Below are positions 18,505-26,616 of a stretch of 64,000 nt of DNA, piece by piece. Below the pieces are notes generated by a model, which worked only from the letters and a program-made list of their open reading frames with translations, ran no database searches and was not told the DNA's origin. The stretch comes from an uncultured Paracoccaceae bacterium (lineage in GTDB: Bacteria > Pseudomonadota > Alphaproteobacteria > Rhodobacterales > Rhodobacteraceae). The stretch covers positions 558,001 through 622,000 of the forward strand of contig CANMDF010000003.1 of the NCBI GenBank assembly GCA_947496605.1, written 5' to 3'. Within the stretch, counting starts at the first letter, position 1, and every line of letters starts with the position of its first letter. Both the position numbers and the translations under genes were made by a program.

Positions 18505-18780
18505 GTGTTTCGACTTAACAGATACCACGCATTAATCGTCTTGCTTATCGCGGGCGTGTTTACCGTGATCTTCGCCTACGCAACGCTGAACCTTTTCCAA
18601 ATGTCGATGGCCAACATCAGGTTCATCCGTGAATTCGGTTGGACCGCCGTGATGGAAGGTGCGCTTTTTCAACTGCTGCAGATCACCCTTTCAGCCGCTG
18701 TCGCCATGACAAGCTATATTGGCTTTAAGATATGTGAAAGCGAGCTGGTTCACCGATATCACAATTGGCAGAACAAATGA
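18505..18780 (+). CDS. Small two-span membrane protein downstream of hslU
   Basis: The 91-residue protein uses a GTG start at 18505, three bases after the hslU stop. It has two hydrophobic segments (about 8-31, HALIVLLIAGVFTVIFAYAT, and 51-75, LFQLLQITLSAAVAMTSYIG) and a charged C-terminus (CESELVHRYHNWQNK). I do not recognise a family. Because of the tight spacing it should be co-translated with HslU. No alternative start inside gives a better signal. Confidence 0.6.
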   Translation: MFRLNRYHALIVLLIAGVFTVIFAYATLNLFQMSMANIRFIREFGWTAVMEGALFQLLQITLSAAVAMTSYIGFKICESELVHRYHNWQNK

Positions 18781-18823
18781 TTTAGGGCTTTCACCTATCC
18801 CGCGCAAAGATCATCAAAGCGGG

Positions 18824-20059
18824 ATGAGCCAACCCACCGGATATCTGGCGTTTATTCGCGAAAATGTGCCCTTCTTGGCGACAGGTGCGCTTCTGTCGTT
18901 CCTATCGAGCTTCGGGCAAACCTTTTTTATTTCCATCTTTGGCGGCGAGATCCGTGCTGAGTATGGGTTGTCCAATGGTGATTGGGGTCTGATCTACATG
19001 GTCGGCACCGGGGCGTCGGCGCTATTGATGGTCTTCGCTGGTGGTTTGGCAGACCGTTTTCGGGTGCGAACACTTGGGATCATCGTAATCCTCATGCTCG
19101 CATCTGCTTGTCTTTTCATGGCGTTTAACGCGGTGGTCGCTTTGCTACCCTTTGTGATCTTCGCGTTACGTTTCACCGGCCAAGGCATGATGAGCCATGT
19201 TGCCACCGTCGCGATGTCTCGTTGGTTCATTGCAACACGAGGTCGCGCACTTGCAGTGGCTGCTTTCGGTTTCATGTTAGGTGAAGCGACCCTTCCGCTT
19301 ACGATGGTTTGGCTAAAATCGTACATTGACTGGCGCACTTTATGGGTCGCCTTTGCGGTGTTTTGCGTTCTGGCATGTTTCATCCTTTTTCGATTGCTCA
19401 GGTTAGAACGCACACCCCAATCTATGGCGGACACGACCCAAGCAACAGGAATGGACGGTAAACACTGGACGCGCGCCGATGCTCTGCGACATCCATTGTT
19501 TTGGTCGATGATCCCAGCGGTCATGTCGTTCTCTGGTTTCGGAACAGCCTTTTGGTTCCATCAGGCACATTTTGCGGAAATCAAAGGCTGGTCGCATTTG
19601 GCACTGGTGTCTGTCTTTCCGTTGGGAACAATCATGTTGGCCACGTCTACGGTGGCCTATGGCTGGGCGATTGACAGGTTCGGGGCGACGCGCCTTTTGC
19701 CGTTCTATCTAATCCCATATGTACTGGCGTTTATCCTGCATTGGTACGCACCAACTTTGGGATGGACCGCGCTAGCCGTTATTCTGATGGGCACGGCAGG
19801 GGGCGGACAGGCCACATTGCTGAACGCATGTTGGGCAGAGTTTTATGGCACCAAACACATTGGGTCGATTAAATCTGCGGCAGCTGCATTGATGGTGCTT
19901 GGTTCGGCCATTGGACCCGGACTAAGCGGTTGGTTGATCGACAATGGTGTTGGATTTGAGGTGCAAATGCTGGGCTATGCCGCGGTGTTTGCTTTTGCGG
20001 CCGTTATCTTGATCATACCGACACGCACGGCACGTTTGGCCTTAGCGGCTTCGTCTTAG
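18824..20059 (+). CDS. Major facilitator superfamily transporter
   Basis: The 411-residue protein has about twelve transmembrane segments and starts MSQPTGYLAFIRENVPFLAT at 18824, after a GGG-rich ribosome-binding site. The loop between helices 2 and 3 has GLADRFRVRTLG, the MFS motif A pattern, and a cytoplasmic loop (about 195-220) divides the two halves. The second half repeats the pattern as YGWAIDRFGATRLLPF. The overall look is a monocarboxylate- or cyanate-permease-like MFS, but no substrate can be named. It ends 18 bases inside the convergent smr gene. Confidence 0.85.
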   Translation: MSQPTGYLAFIRENVPFLATGALLSFLSSFGQTFFISIFGGEIRAEYGLSNGDWGLIYMVGTGASALLMVFAGGLADRFRVRTLGIIVILMLASACLFMAFNAVVALLPFVIFALRFTGQGMMSHVATVAMSRWFIATRGRALAVAAFGFMLGEATLPLTMVWLKSYIDWRTLWVAFAVFCVLACFILFRLLRLERTPQSMADTTQATGMDGKHWTRADALRHPLFWSMIPAVMSFSGFGTAFWFHQAHFAEIKGWSHLALVSVFPLGTIMLATSTVAYGWAIDRFGATRLLPFYLIPYVLAFILHWYAPTLGWTALAVILMGTAGGGQATLLNACWAEFYGTKHIGSIKSAAAALMVLGSAIGPGLSGWLIDNGVGFEVQMLGYAAVFAFAAVILIIPTRTARLALAASS

Positions 20060-20632
20060 ATAAACATAATATGCACCATGCCCGCCGTGTTTAAGGTGGG
20101 CCGGCGTCACTTGCAAAATTGCCTGCGACATCGGCGGCAGCGCCAACCATTGGGGCACTTGATGCCGTAAGATACCGTGGCGTGTTGGGATCGGTCCACC
20201 ATCATCGCGATCTTTGCCCTTGCCGGTAATCACCAAAACCAAACGACGACCCATTGATTGCGATCCGAGGATAAATGCGACCAGTTCAGGATGCGCTTCG
20301 GCCATTGTCATACCGTGCAGGTCAATCCGCGCTTCAGGTTTTAATTTACCGCGCTTCATTTTGCCGAAAGACTTATTGTCCATGTTTACGGGTGCAGCAG
20401 CCAAACGGTCGACCAATGGGCGCATCACATCATGGGTTCTGGCTGCATTGGCCTTTTGTCCCACGCGGAAGTCTGGAACAGGCGAACGCACATCAATCTG
20501 CTTCTTTGGTTTGACCGTGGGGGCAATATCAGGCGCATTGTCTTCACGGTCGGGATGCATCGGCGTTGTACGCTCTGCTACGCGATCCCAAAGTGCCCGC
20601 TCTTCTGAAGATAGATGACGTGGTTTGCGCAT
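20042..20632 (-). CDS. Smr-domain protein
   Basis: The 196-residue protein has a basic, disordered N-terminus (MRKPRHLSSEERALWDRVAE, about 1-75) and a C-terminal Smr (small MutS-related) domain: KLKPEARIDLHGMTMAEAHP at its start, then LVLVITGKGKDRDDGG with the GKG motif, and ILRHQVPQWL near the end. Smr domains nick or bind branched DNA or cleave RNA; which applies here is unknown. The start codon shares one base with the mltA stop, so it belongs to the minus-strand operon timA-like, mltA, smr. Confidence 0.9.
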   Translation of the reverse strand: MRKPRHLSSEERALWDRVAERTTPMHPDREDNAPDIAPTVKPKKQIDVRSPVPDFRVGQKANAARTHDVMRPLVDRLAAAPVNMDNKSFGKMKRGKLKPEARIDLHGMTMAEAHPELVAFILGSQSMGRRLVLVITGKGKDRDDGGPIPTRHGILRHQVPQWLALPPMSQAILQVTPAHLKHGGHGAYYVYLRRSR

Positions 20633-21663
20633 CAGCGGTTTGCCATAACCAGTCGATGGGCCATCGTTTTTGGCATCAAGACAACTATCCGACCGCCATC
20701 TTTAATCTGCCCCGCAGCGCGTCCCGCCTCATCGCCGGTACCAAAGAAGATATCAGCACGCTGCGCACCCTTGATTGCAGATCCAGTATCTTGCGCGACC
20801 ATCAAACGGTTCATGGGTTCAGCGCCTTGCTTTTCGATCCAAACTGGCGCCCCGAGCGTGACAAACGCGGGATCAACCGCGATTGAGCGACCATGGGTGA
20901 TTGAGCGGTTCATAGCACCCAACGGCCCTTGGTCAGCGGGAACTTCGCTGACTTCGCGAAAGAACACATAGCTTTCGTTTTCCCACAAAAGGGCGCGACC
21001 TTCTTCGCGGTTTTGATGCACCCAATTGCGTATGACTGCGGCTGACACTTGATGGGGCTCAAAAATCCCACGGTCGACCAAGACACGCCCAATCGACGAA
21101 TACCCATGTCCGTTCTTTCCGCCATAGCCAACCCGCATCATTGTGCCATCAGGTAAACTGATCCGGCCTGATCCTTGGACCTGCAAGAAGAACAGATCAA
21201 CCGGGTCGGTTAGCCAAGCCAATTCAAGTCCACGGCCAGCCAGGGGTTGATCTTCTTCGATTTCGCGACGGGTGAAATATGGCTCGCCCGGCACAACATC
21301 ATCAGGCATCGCGTATATGGGATAGCGGTAAGATGCATGCTTTTCGCGGGCGCCGGGAAGTTGCGGCTCAAAGTATCCGGTGAAGAGCATCGGTTCGCCG
21401 TCTTCAATCAAGACGGGGTGAAAGAACTTTTCAAAGAAGCCGCGTGGTTCGGGACCAGTTTTGGCGAAATCGCAAAGAACCTTCCACTGCGGATCATCAA
21501 GATCGCGACAGGTGTTCGTAAAAACATCAAAGGCGGCCTGATGATCATCATCACGCCACCCTTGTAAATCGTCAAACGTCAGCTGGGTATGTGTCGGACT
21601 GGCCATCGCGTTGCTCGCAAGTGTCAAAAGAACGCTAAGCCGCCAGACCCAGCCAAAGATCAT
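20632..21663 (-). CDS. mltA: MltA-type lytic murein transglycosylase
   Basis: The enzyme cleaves peptidoglycan glycan strands to 1,6-anhydroMurNAc ends. The 343-residue protein has a signal peptide (MIFGWVWRLSVLLTLASNAMA) without a lipobox cysteine, so it is probably a periplasmic protein and not the lipoprotein form of E. coli. The MltA domain shows FTGYFEPQLPGAR, ELAWLTDPVDLFFLQVQGSG and GYGGKNGHGYSSIGRVL; the C-terminal 3D domain has the catalytic Asp in VAQDTGSAIKGAQRADIFFG. Its start overlaps the upstream Tim44-like gene by 4 bases. The AmgK/MurU pair at 6212-7851 could salvage the products. Confidence 0.95.
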   Translation of the reverse strand: MIFGWVWRLSVLLTLASNAMASPTHTQLTFDDLQGWRDDDHQAAFDVFTNTCRDLDDPQWKVLCDFAKTGPEPRGFFEKFFHPVLIEDGEPMLFTGYFEPQLPGAREKHASYRYPIYAMPDDVVPGEPYFTRREIEEDQPLAGRGLELAWLTDPVDLFFLQVQGSGRISLPDGTMMRVGYGGKNGHGYSSIGRVLVDRGIFEPHQVSAAVIRNWVHQNREEGRALLWENESYVFFREVSEVPADQGPLGAMNRSITHGRSIAVDPAFVTLGAPVWIEKQGAEPMNRLMVAQDTGSAIKGAQRADIFFGTGDEAGRAAGQIKDGGRIVVLMPKTMAHRLVMANR

Positions 21664-22322
21664 TCGCCCGTTGCAACAAGCCGCCAGTTCGGATCGTCTG
21701 CATCCATTTTGCGGGCAAACGTCCAGGTGTCTTGCTGGCGCTTAATCTCTTTTTCACTGCCTTCGATGATATCGCCAGCGTTGTCGCGGACCACAGAAGT
21801 CATCTCAGACTTGAATCGCACAGACACTTCGCCCTCTTTTGAGAAATCGTCAAAGACAGCCTCAGTTAGGGACATATCACTGATGCCGATGAACTTTGCA
21901 TCAACAGTCAAACCTTGACGCTGACGTTCATCAACAACAGATGCGAACGCTTCGTACACATCTTCGGAAATAAACGGCATGATGTCGTCCAGATCACCAT
22001 TTTCAAAGGCCATCAGGATCATTTCATAGGCGCCACGTGCACCGCCCAAAAATTCACTGACGTTGAACGACGGGTCAGCACGCTTCATGCTGGCAAGCGC
22101 CTTGGCCGAATCTGATCCTTCTTCGGCATGGTCAGTGATATCCAGATCAGGACCACCTTCGATCACGTCGAAATCCGGTTTGCCCATACGGGACGATGGC
22201 TCTGGCCGCGTGACGGCAGGCTTCTCAAATCCTTCGCGTGTGCCAAGCACACCGCGCAGACGCAAAATCAAGAAAACAGCGATGCCAGCAAGCACCAAAA
22301 GCTGAATAAGCGGAGAATTCAT
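21660..22322 (-). CDS. Tim44-like (TimA-type) membrane-anchored protein
   Basis: The protein has 220 residues from the ATG at 22322, which has a GAGG ribosome-binding site 6 bases upstream. One N-terminal transmembrane segment (about 4-22, PLIQLLVLAGIAVFLILRL) precedes an acidic linker and a Tim44-like domain (about 75-220, FLGGARGAYEMILMAFENGD). Mitochondrial Tim44 links the Tim23 channel to the import motor; the bacterial relative sits in the inner membrane and its role is unsettled. The gene lies head-to-head with fxsA and close to secB, which also concerns protein export. It overlaps the mltA start by 4 bases. Confidence 0.88.
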   Translation of the reverse strand: MNSPLIQLLVLAGIAVFLILRLRGVLGTREGFEKPAVTRPEPSSRMGKPDFDVIEGGPDLDITDHAEEGSDSAKALASMKRADPSFNVSEFLGGARGAYEMILMAFENGDLDDIMPFISEDVYEAFASVVDERQRQGLTVDAKFIGISDMSLTEAVFDDFSKEGEVSVRFKSEMTSVVRDNAGDIIEGSEKEIKRQQDTWTFARKMDADDPNWRLVATGE

Positions 22323-22434
22323 TTTGACCTCGTTCAGGGGAAGGCATGGAAACACGCCCTTTCGCCCCTTATGTAGGTCGCAGGGGGGGCTGAGTCCACC
22401 TTACCCCCAAACATGTTATGAAAGGCCTAAGCTA

Positions 22435-22917
22435 ATGTGGCTGTTAATTGCGTTTATTGCGGTCCCCATGATCGAAATCGCCCTTTTTATTCAGGTTGGC
22501 GGGTTTATCGGCATTTGGTGGACGCTACTCATTGTTTTGCTGACCGCGATCACAGGATCATACTTGGTCCGCAATCAAGGTTTGCGTGAAATCGGCAACC
22601 TGCAAAGGTCATTTTCAGAACTGAAGGACCCGACAGAGCCTTTGGCCCATGGCGCAATGATCCTATTTGCAGGTGCGCTACTTTTGACACCAGGCTTTTT
22701 CACCGATGTCGTTGGTCTTTCTCTCTTGGTACCAGCTGTCCGAAAACACGCGTTCATTTGGGCAAAATCCAGAGTGAAAGTGCAGCGCTTTGAAATGGGG
22801 GAAAACCCGGCCCAGCGCCCTCAGCCAACCGGTGATCGCGTCATTGATGGTGATTTTGAAGACGTGACGCCTCAGAAAAATCGCCCACAAGGGCCATCCG
22901 AATGGACGCGGGATTGA
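22435..22917 (+). CDS. fxsA: FxsA family membrane protein
   Basis: The 160-residue protein starts MWLLIAFIAVPMIEIALFI at 22435, preceded by AAAGG. Three or four transmembrane segments (about 1-20, 24-47, 80-105) contain the FxsA pattern: IEIALFIQVGGFIGIWWTLL, then GSYLVRNQGL, and LLLTPGFFTDVVGLSLLVP. The cytoplasmic tail is charged. FxsA reduces F-plasmid exclusion by phage T7 in E. coli; its normal role is unknown. It precedes secB by 58 bases in the same direction. Confidence 0.92.
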   Translation: MWLLIAFIAVPMIEIALFIQVGGFIGIWWTLLIVLLTAITGSYLVRNQGLREIGNLQRSFSELKDPTEPLAHGAMILFAGALLLTPGFFTDVVGLSLLVPAVRKHAFIWAKSRVKVQRFEMGENPAQRPQPTGDRVIDGDFEDVTPQKNRPQGPSEWTRD

Positions 22918-22975
22918 GCCTTGTGTTCTTGGCTGATAGGAACGCGCGAACCTTATTTAACTGGAGCAGTTTCCA

Positions 22976-23473
22976 ATGACCGATACACCTGAGAATGGTG
23001 CCGCTGAAGCACCCGCAGCGCCACAAATTACCAGCCGCGTTTTGGCGCAATACATCCGTGATATGTCGTTTGAGAATATCCTTGCGCAAAAGGGCGTGAC
23101 AGGCGACGCGCAGCCGGAAATTCAGGTGCAGGTGAACCTTGATGCACGCAAGCGCAAAGCTGAAAACCAGTTTGAAGTGATCACAAAGCTGAACATCACC
23201 AGCAAAACAAAGGAAAAAGAAGAACCACTGTTCGTTCTTGAGATCGAATACGCTGGTGTCTTCCACGTAGAAGGTGTGCCTGAGGACCAGATGCATCCTT
23301 ATTTGTTGATCGAATGCCCCCGGATCACATTCCCGTTTTTACGCCGGATCGTCAGTGATGTGACACGCGACGGTGGTTTTCCGCCATTGAACCTTGAGAC
23401 AATCGATTTCTTGGCACTTTACCGCTCAGAGCTGGCACGCCGTGCTGAGACTGAGAAAGCGACAGTGAACTAA
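22976..23473 (+). CDS. secB: SecB protein-export chaperone
   Basis: SecB keeps preproteins unfolded and hands them to SecA. The 165-residue protein has the family core (YIRDMSFENI near 36-45, IQVQVNLDARKRKAENQFEV) and the C-terminal half PYLLIECPRITFPFLRRIVS. A short acidic/alanine-rich N-terminus is typical of alphaproteobacterial SecB. A GGAGCAG ribosome-binding site lies upstream. Its stop codon lies in a hairpin shared with the convergent dnaQ gene. Confidence 0.96.
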   Translation: MTDTPENGAAEAPAAPQITSRVLAQYIRDMSFENILAQKGVTGDAQPEIQVQVNLDARKRKAENQFEVITKLNITSKTKEKEEPLFVLEIEYAGVFHVEGVPEDQMHPYLLIECPRITFPFLRRIVSDVTRDGGFPPLNLETIDFLALYRSELARRAETEKATVN

Positions 23474-23491
23474 GCGAAGCGCCTAGTTTTT
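23468..23491. terminator. Hairpin terminator shared by secB and dnaQ
   Basis: AACTAAGCG and CGCCTAGTT form a nine-pair arm with one mismatch and a three-base AAG loop, followed by TTT. The left arm contains the secB stop codon and the dnaQ stop codon is at the left arm's far side (23483-23485). A bidirectional terminator overlapping coding ends is plausible. Confidence 0.6.
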
Positions 23492-24208
23492 CCAAACAGC
23501 GCCGTCGCCCAACTGTTCCACAAAAGCAGCATGGGCGGCGGCTTCTTCTTTTGTAAGTTTAGGTGCAAGCGGGTGCGGTCGCGGTACTGGCCGCCATTCA
23601 TCGGATTGATTTCCACCTGACTGGCCGCGCGGATCGGCTGCGAGAGCGAAATCCGGCTGACGGCCACCGATCAATTCCAGATAAACTTCAGCCAGAATTT
23701 CACTATCCAGCAATGCGCCGTGTAGCGTGCGCGAACTGTTATCAATCGCAAAGCGGCGGCAAAGCGCGTCGAGTGATGCAGGCGAACCCGGAAATTTGCG
23801 ACGCGCGATCGCAAGTGTGTCCAAAGCCTGATCCATCGGTAAAAGAGGGCGATTGACCCAACCCAGCTCAGCATTAAGAAATTTCATATCAAACGCTGCG
23901 TTATGGATCACCAGCTTTGCGTCGCCGATGAAATCGACAAAGTCTTGCGCGATATCTTTGAAAAGCGGCTTGTCGCGTAAGGTTTCCTGGCCCGGCTTCG
24001 GCTCTTGTGGTGGTTGCAACAGATCCGGTCCGATGCCGTGAACACCAAACGCTTCAGCGGGCATGGCACGCTGGGGGTTGATGTATTGGTGATAGGTGCG
24101 GCCAGTCGGGACATGCCCCATCAGCTCAACCGCGCCAATTTCGACGATCCGGTCACCTTCACCGGGTTCAAAGCCGGTTGTTTCGGTGTCGAGTACGATT
24201 TCACGCAT
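23483..24208 (-). CDS. dnaQ: DNA polymerase III epsilon subunit (3'-5' exonuclease)
   Basis: This is the proofreading subunit of the replicative polymerase. The 241-residue protein starts MREIVLDTETTGFEPGEGDR, giving ExoI (Asp7, Glu9). ExoII is LVIHNAAFDMKFLN and ExoIII is HGALLDSEILAEVY with its His and Asp. The C-terminal tail (about 185-241) is the region that binds the polymerase alpha subunit. It overlaps the coaE stop by 8 bases and ends the operon maf-aroE-coaE-dnaQ. Confidence 0.96.
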   Translation of the reverse strand: MREIVLDTETTGFEPGEGDRIVEIGAVELMGHVPTGRTYHQYINPQRAMPAEAFGVHGIGPDLLQPPQEPKPGQETLRDKPLFKDIAQDFVDFIGDAKLVIHNAAFDMKFLNAELGWVNRPLLPMDQALDTLAIARRKFPGSPASLDALCRRFAIDNSSRTLHGALLDSEILAEVYLELIGGRQPDFALAADPRGQSGGNQSDEWRPVPRPHPLAPKLTKEEAAAHAAFVEQLGDGAVWKN

Positions 24209-24791
24209 TTGATTGCCCTGTCAGTTCCGCAATCAGTTTTTGCACGGCTTTTCGGGTTTGGTCCAGCGACACAGTTTCAATAATATGATCGGCGCGTTCC
24301 CGTTTTTCTGAATCAGGCAACTGACGAGCATAGATATCTTCGAACTGAGCAAGGGTCATGCCCGGGCGGGCCATCACGCGGGCTTTTTGAACCTCGGCAG
24401 GGGCAGAAACAACCAAAACTGATGACAACCAATCTTGCGCACTGGTTTCAAACAACAGCGGAATGTCGAAAACTAAAAGTGGGGCAGTCGTATTCGCTAG
24501 AAAAGCACCACGATGCTGGGCCACAAGCGGATGAACGATCTCTTCAAGAATACCCATGACGTTCAGGTCTTCTGCGATTAAATCTTTCAGGACATTTCTG
24601 CTGACGGCCCCGTCGATAACGGCGTCGGGCAAAGCACCCTGGATTGGCGCAACTGCTGCGCCACCTTTTGCGTAGAGCTCATGAACAGCGGCATCTGCAT
24701 CCCAAACTGGGACACCTTCATCGCGAAACATATCTGCTGTTGTAGATTTTCCCATCCCAATTGATCCGGTCAATCCCAACAGATGCGTCAT
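24201..24791 (-). CDS. coaE: Dephospho-CoA kinase
   Basis: CoaE adds the 3'-phosphate in the last step of coenzyme A synthesis. The 196-residue protein has the Walker A motif GSIGMGKS (9-16), the DADAAVHEL motif (around 34-42), and VFDIPLLFET, the conserved segment before the CoA-binding site. Length is usual. It overlaps aroE by 4 bases and dnaQ by 8 bases. Confidence 0.96.
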   Translation of the reverse strand: MTHLLGLTGSIGMGKSTTADMFRDEGVPVWDADAAVHELYAKGGAAVAPIQGALPDAVIDGAVSRNVLKDLIAEDLNVMGILEEIVHPLVAQHRGAFLANTTAPLLVFDIPLLFETSAQDWLSSVLVVSAPAEVQKARVMARPGMTLAQFEDIYARQLPDSEKRERADHIIETVSLDQTRKAVQKLIAELTGQSNA

Positions 24792-25615
24792 GAAAGTACC
24801 GCCGCGCGTGTTGCATCATCGACCTCTGGACGCCGACCAAACCAGCGCTCAAAACCGGGAACACCTTGGTGCAGCAGCATTCCTAGACCGTCGACTGTGA
24901 TGCAGCCTTTGTCCGATGCAGCTTTCAGGAACGGTGTACGCAGGGGATTATAGACAATGTCGGTGACAACAGCTTTGGTAGACATGGCATCTAAAGACAC
25001 TTTGAAATCATGTGCACCTGCCATTCCGAGGGATGTCGTGTTTACCACTGTATTCGCACCATCAAGCATCTTGTCAGCTTGTACCCAATCGACAACACTG
25101 ACACGTGCGCCGAAGTCGGCCCGCAAAGCCTCTGCTTTGGCGCGGGTACGATTTGCTATAATAATCTCTGGAACACCCGCATCGGCCAGCGCGACGATAA
25201 TCGCGCGCGATGCACCGCCAGCACCAAAAATCGCGGCAGGTCCTGCTTTTGGATCCCAATCTGGCGCCCCTTGTTGAAGGTTCGCCATGAAACCATAGCC
25301 ATCGGTATTATCCGCAAAAATACGGCCGTCTTCCTTAAAGGTTAGCGTGTTTGCAGCCCCTATCAGCGTTGCGCGGTCCGTGATCTGATCTGCAAACTGC
25401 ATAACGCTTACTTTGTAGGGAAGTGTGACGTTCGCGCCGATGAAACCCTGAGCTGGCAGATCACGCAAGGTTGTCTCAAGCGCGTCTTCTGTCACTTTGA
25501 TCGCAGTATACTCTCCTGCGATCTCATACCGGTTCAGCCAATAGCTGTGCAATTTGGGCGAAAGGGAATGGCTGATTGGATTACCAAGGACAGCGGCGCG
25601 GGGCATATTCGTCAT
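24788..25615 (-). CDS. aroE: Shikimate dehydrogenase
   Basis: AroE reduces 3-dehydroshikimate to shikimate with NADPH in aromatic amino acid synthesis. The 275-residue protein has the substrate site NPISHSLSPKLHSYW, catalytic Lys in NVTLPYKVSV, the nucleotide-binding motif IFGAGGASRAI and the NADP-phosphate contact NRTRAKA. It overlaps both maf and coaE by 4 bases (ATGA). Confidence 0.97.
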   Translation of the reverse strand: MTNMPRAAVLGNPISHSLSPKLHSYWLNRYEIAGEYTAIKVTEDALETTLRDLPAQGFIGANVTLPYKVSVMQFADQITDRATLIGAANTLTFKEDGRIFADNTDGYGFMANLQQGAPDWDPKAGPAAIFGAGGASRAIIVALADAGVPEIIIANRTRAKAEALRADFGARVSVVDWVQADKMLDGANTVVNTTSLGMAGAHDFKVSLDAMSTKAVVTDIVYNPLRTPFLKAASDKGCITVDGLGMLLHQGVPGFERWFGRRPEVDDATRAAVLS

Positions 25616-26211
25616 GAAGGCAATGTTCCGCGAAGTGTGAGATATGACAAGAGTTCAAGAAGCGGCAGACCGAGGACATTGAAATAATCTCCTTCAATGC
25701 GTGCAAAAAGTCGCACTCCTTCTTCCTCGAGCTTATAGGCGCCGACCGAATGTTGGATGCTGTCCCAATTGCGGTCGACATAGTCTGCCAGATACGCATT
25801 AGAAGCATCACGCATGAAAAGACGCACGACACCAACGTGCCGCCAAAGCGGTTTGCCTTCGCCGTAGATGACAGCCGCAGACAGAAGTTGGTGTTTTTGA
25901 CCGCGCAGTGATTTTAGCTGGGCCAGGGCTTCATCTGGGTTTTGTGGTTTACTGTAGATGTCCTGACCCAAAGCGAGGATTTGGTCACAACCGATGACTA
26001 ACGCATCTGGGTTGCGGGCAGCCACACGTTGGGCTTTCATTTCAGCCAACGTATCGGCAATATCACGCGGTGAGGCTTGTTCTGCTTGCAGCGACGCGCG
26101 GATCGCCTCTTCGTCGACCCGCGCGACAGAGGTTTCAAAACCAACGCGAGCATTTTCTAGGAGTTGGGCGCGAATTTTCGAACCTGAAGCAAGGATGATA
26201 AGATCGCTCAT
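25612..26211 (-). CDS. maf: Maf-like nucleotide pyrophosphatase
   Basis: Maf proteins hydrolyse non-canonical or house-cleaning nucleoside triphosphates (dTTP/UTP or modified pyrimidines) and affect cell division. The 199-residue protein begins LIILASGSKIRAQLLENA, the family's first loop, though the usual SxRR is replaced by GSKIRAQ. The region around DALVIGCDQILALGQ has the catalytic Asp/Gln. The start codon touches a perfect DnaA box. It is the first gene of the operon leading to dnaQ. Confidence 0.93.
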   Translation of the reverse strand: MSDLIILASGSKIRAQLLENARVGFETSVARVDEEAIRASLQAEQASPRDIADTLAEMKAQRVAARNPDALVIGCDQILALGQDIYSKPQNPDEALAQLKSLRGQKHQLLSAAVIYGEGKPLWRHVGVVRLFMRDASNAYLADYVDRNWDSIQHSVGAYKLEEEGVRLFARIEGDYFNVLGLPLLELLSYLTLRGTLPS

Positions 26212-26219
26212 GTGGATAA
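26211..26219 (-). promoter_or_regulatory. Perfect DnaA box beside the maf start codon
   Basis: TGTGGATAA is the exact complement of the consensus TTATCCACA. Its first base is also the first base of the maf start codon on the minus strand, so it occupies the maf ribosome-binding region. DnaA bound here could affect maf expression as well as initiation. Confidence 0.7.
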
Positions 26220-26338
26220 CCTTTGGGACAAAGCATGTGTCTTATGGCGGGTGATTTTGGGCATATCTAGTCTGGGATCAGGTTTTGGGTAGAAAACGTC
26301 CGCGCCACAGTTTTTTAGGTAATAGTTTCCACGGTGGG

Positions 26339-26347
26339 TATGGATAA
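26339..26347 (-). promoter_or_regulatory. DnaA-box-like site, one mismatch
   Basis: TATGGATAA differs from TGTGGATAA at one base. A second, weaker candidate (TGTGGAAGA, two mismatches) follows nine bases later at 26356-26364. Confidence 0.55.
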
Positions 26348-26486
26348 TTTGTGACTGTGGAAGAATCGTTGATATCAGACTGTCAACCAGGTGTGCTGCG
26401 ACAAATAGAGCGTTATTAAGAACTATAAAGCTTTGTTATTATTTATTAATTTTATGGTTTGCGCTATTTTTCATTCTGGCTTTTCG

Positions 26487-26505
26487 TTTTCCACTATTTG
26501 GATAA
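26487..26505. promoter_or_regulatory. Pair of opposed DnaA-box-like sites
   Basis: TTTTCCACT (26487-26495, plus, two mismatches) and TTTGGATAA (26497-26505, minus, one mismatch) are separated by one base, between the two A/T-only runs. Confidence 0.5.
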
Positions 26506-26616
26506 CTCTGAGGATCAAAAAAGAACCCACAGAAAATCATCTGACAAACAACATCATCATCTTTTCTTTCCTTATATATTTATTAAGGAAGAGCAGAACT
26601 AAGAGAGTAAAAACAA

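Larger units (their letters stand above)
26211..26616. other. Putative chromosomal replication origin (oriC)
   Basis: This is the only gene-free stretch over 300 bases. Bases 26401-26616 have about 29 percent G+C by my count, far below the flanking genes. Two pure A/T runs (26436-26455, 26572-26586) could unwind. DnaA-box-like nonamers: TGTGGATAA at 26211 (perfect complement of TTATCCACA), TATGGATAA at 26339, TGTGGAAGA at 26356, TTTTCCACT at 26487 and TTTGGATAA at 26497. Genes leave in both directions (maf, aroE, coaE, dnaQ left; hemJ to parB right), and two parS sites and parAB lie 3-7 kb away. No gene or RNA is seen inside. Function is inferred. Confidence 0.72.

Noticed and set aside
26326-26334. 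TTTCCACGG as a further DnaA box
   Set aside because: It needs at least three mismatches to the consensus, so I left it out of the origin list.
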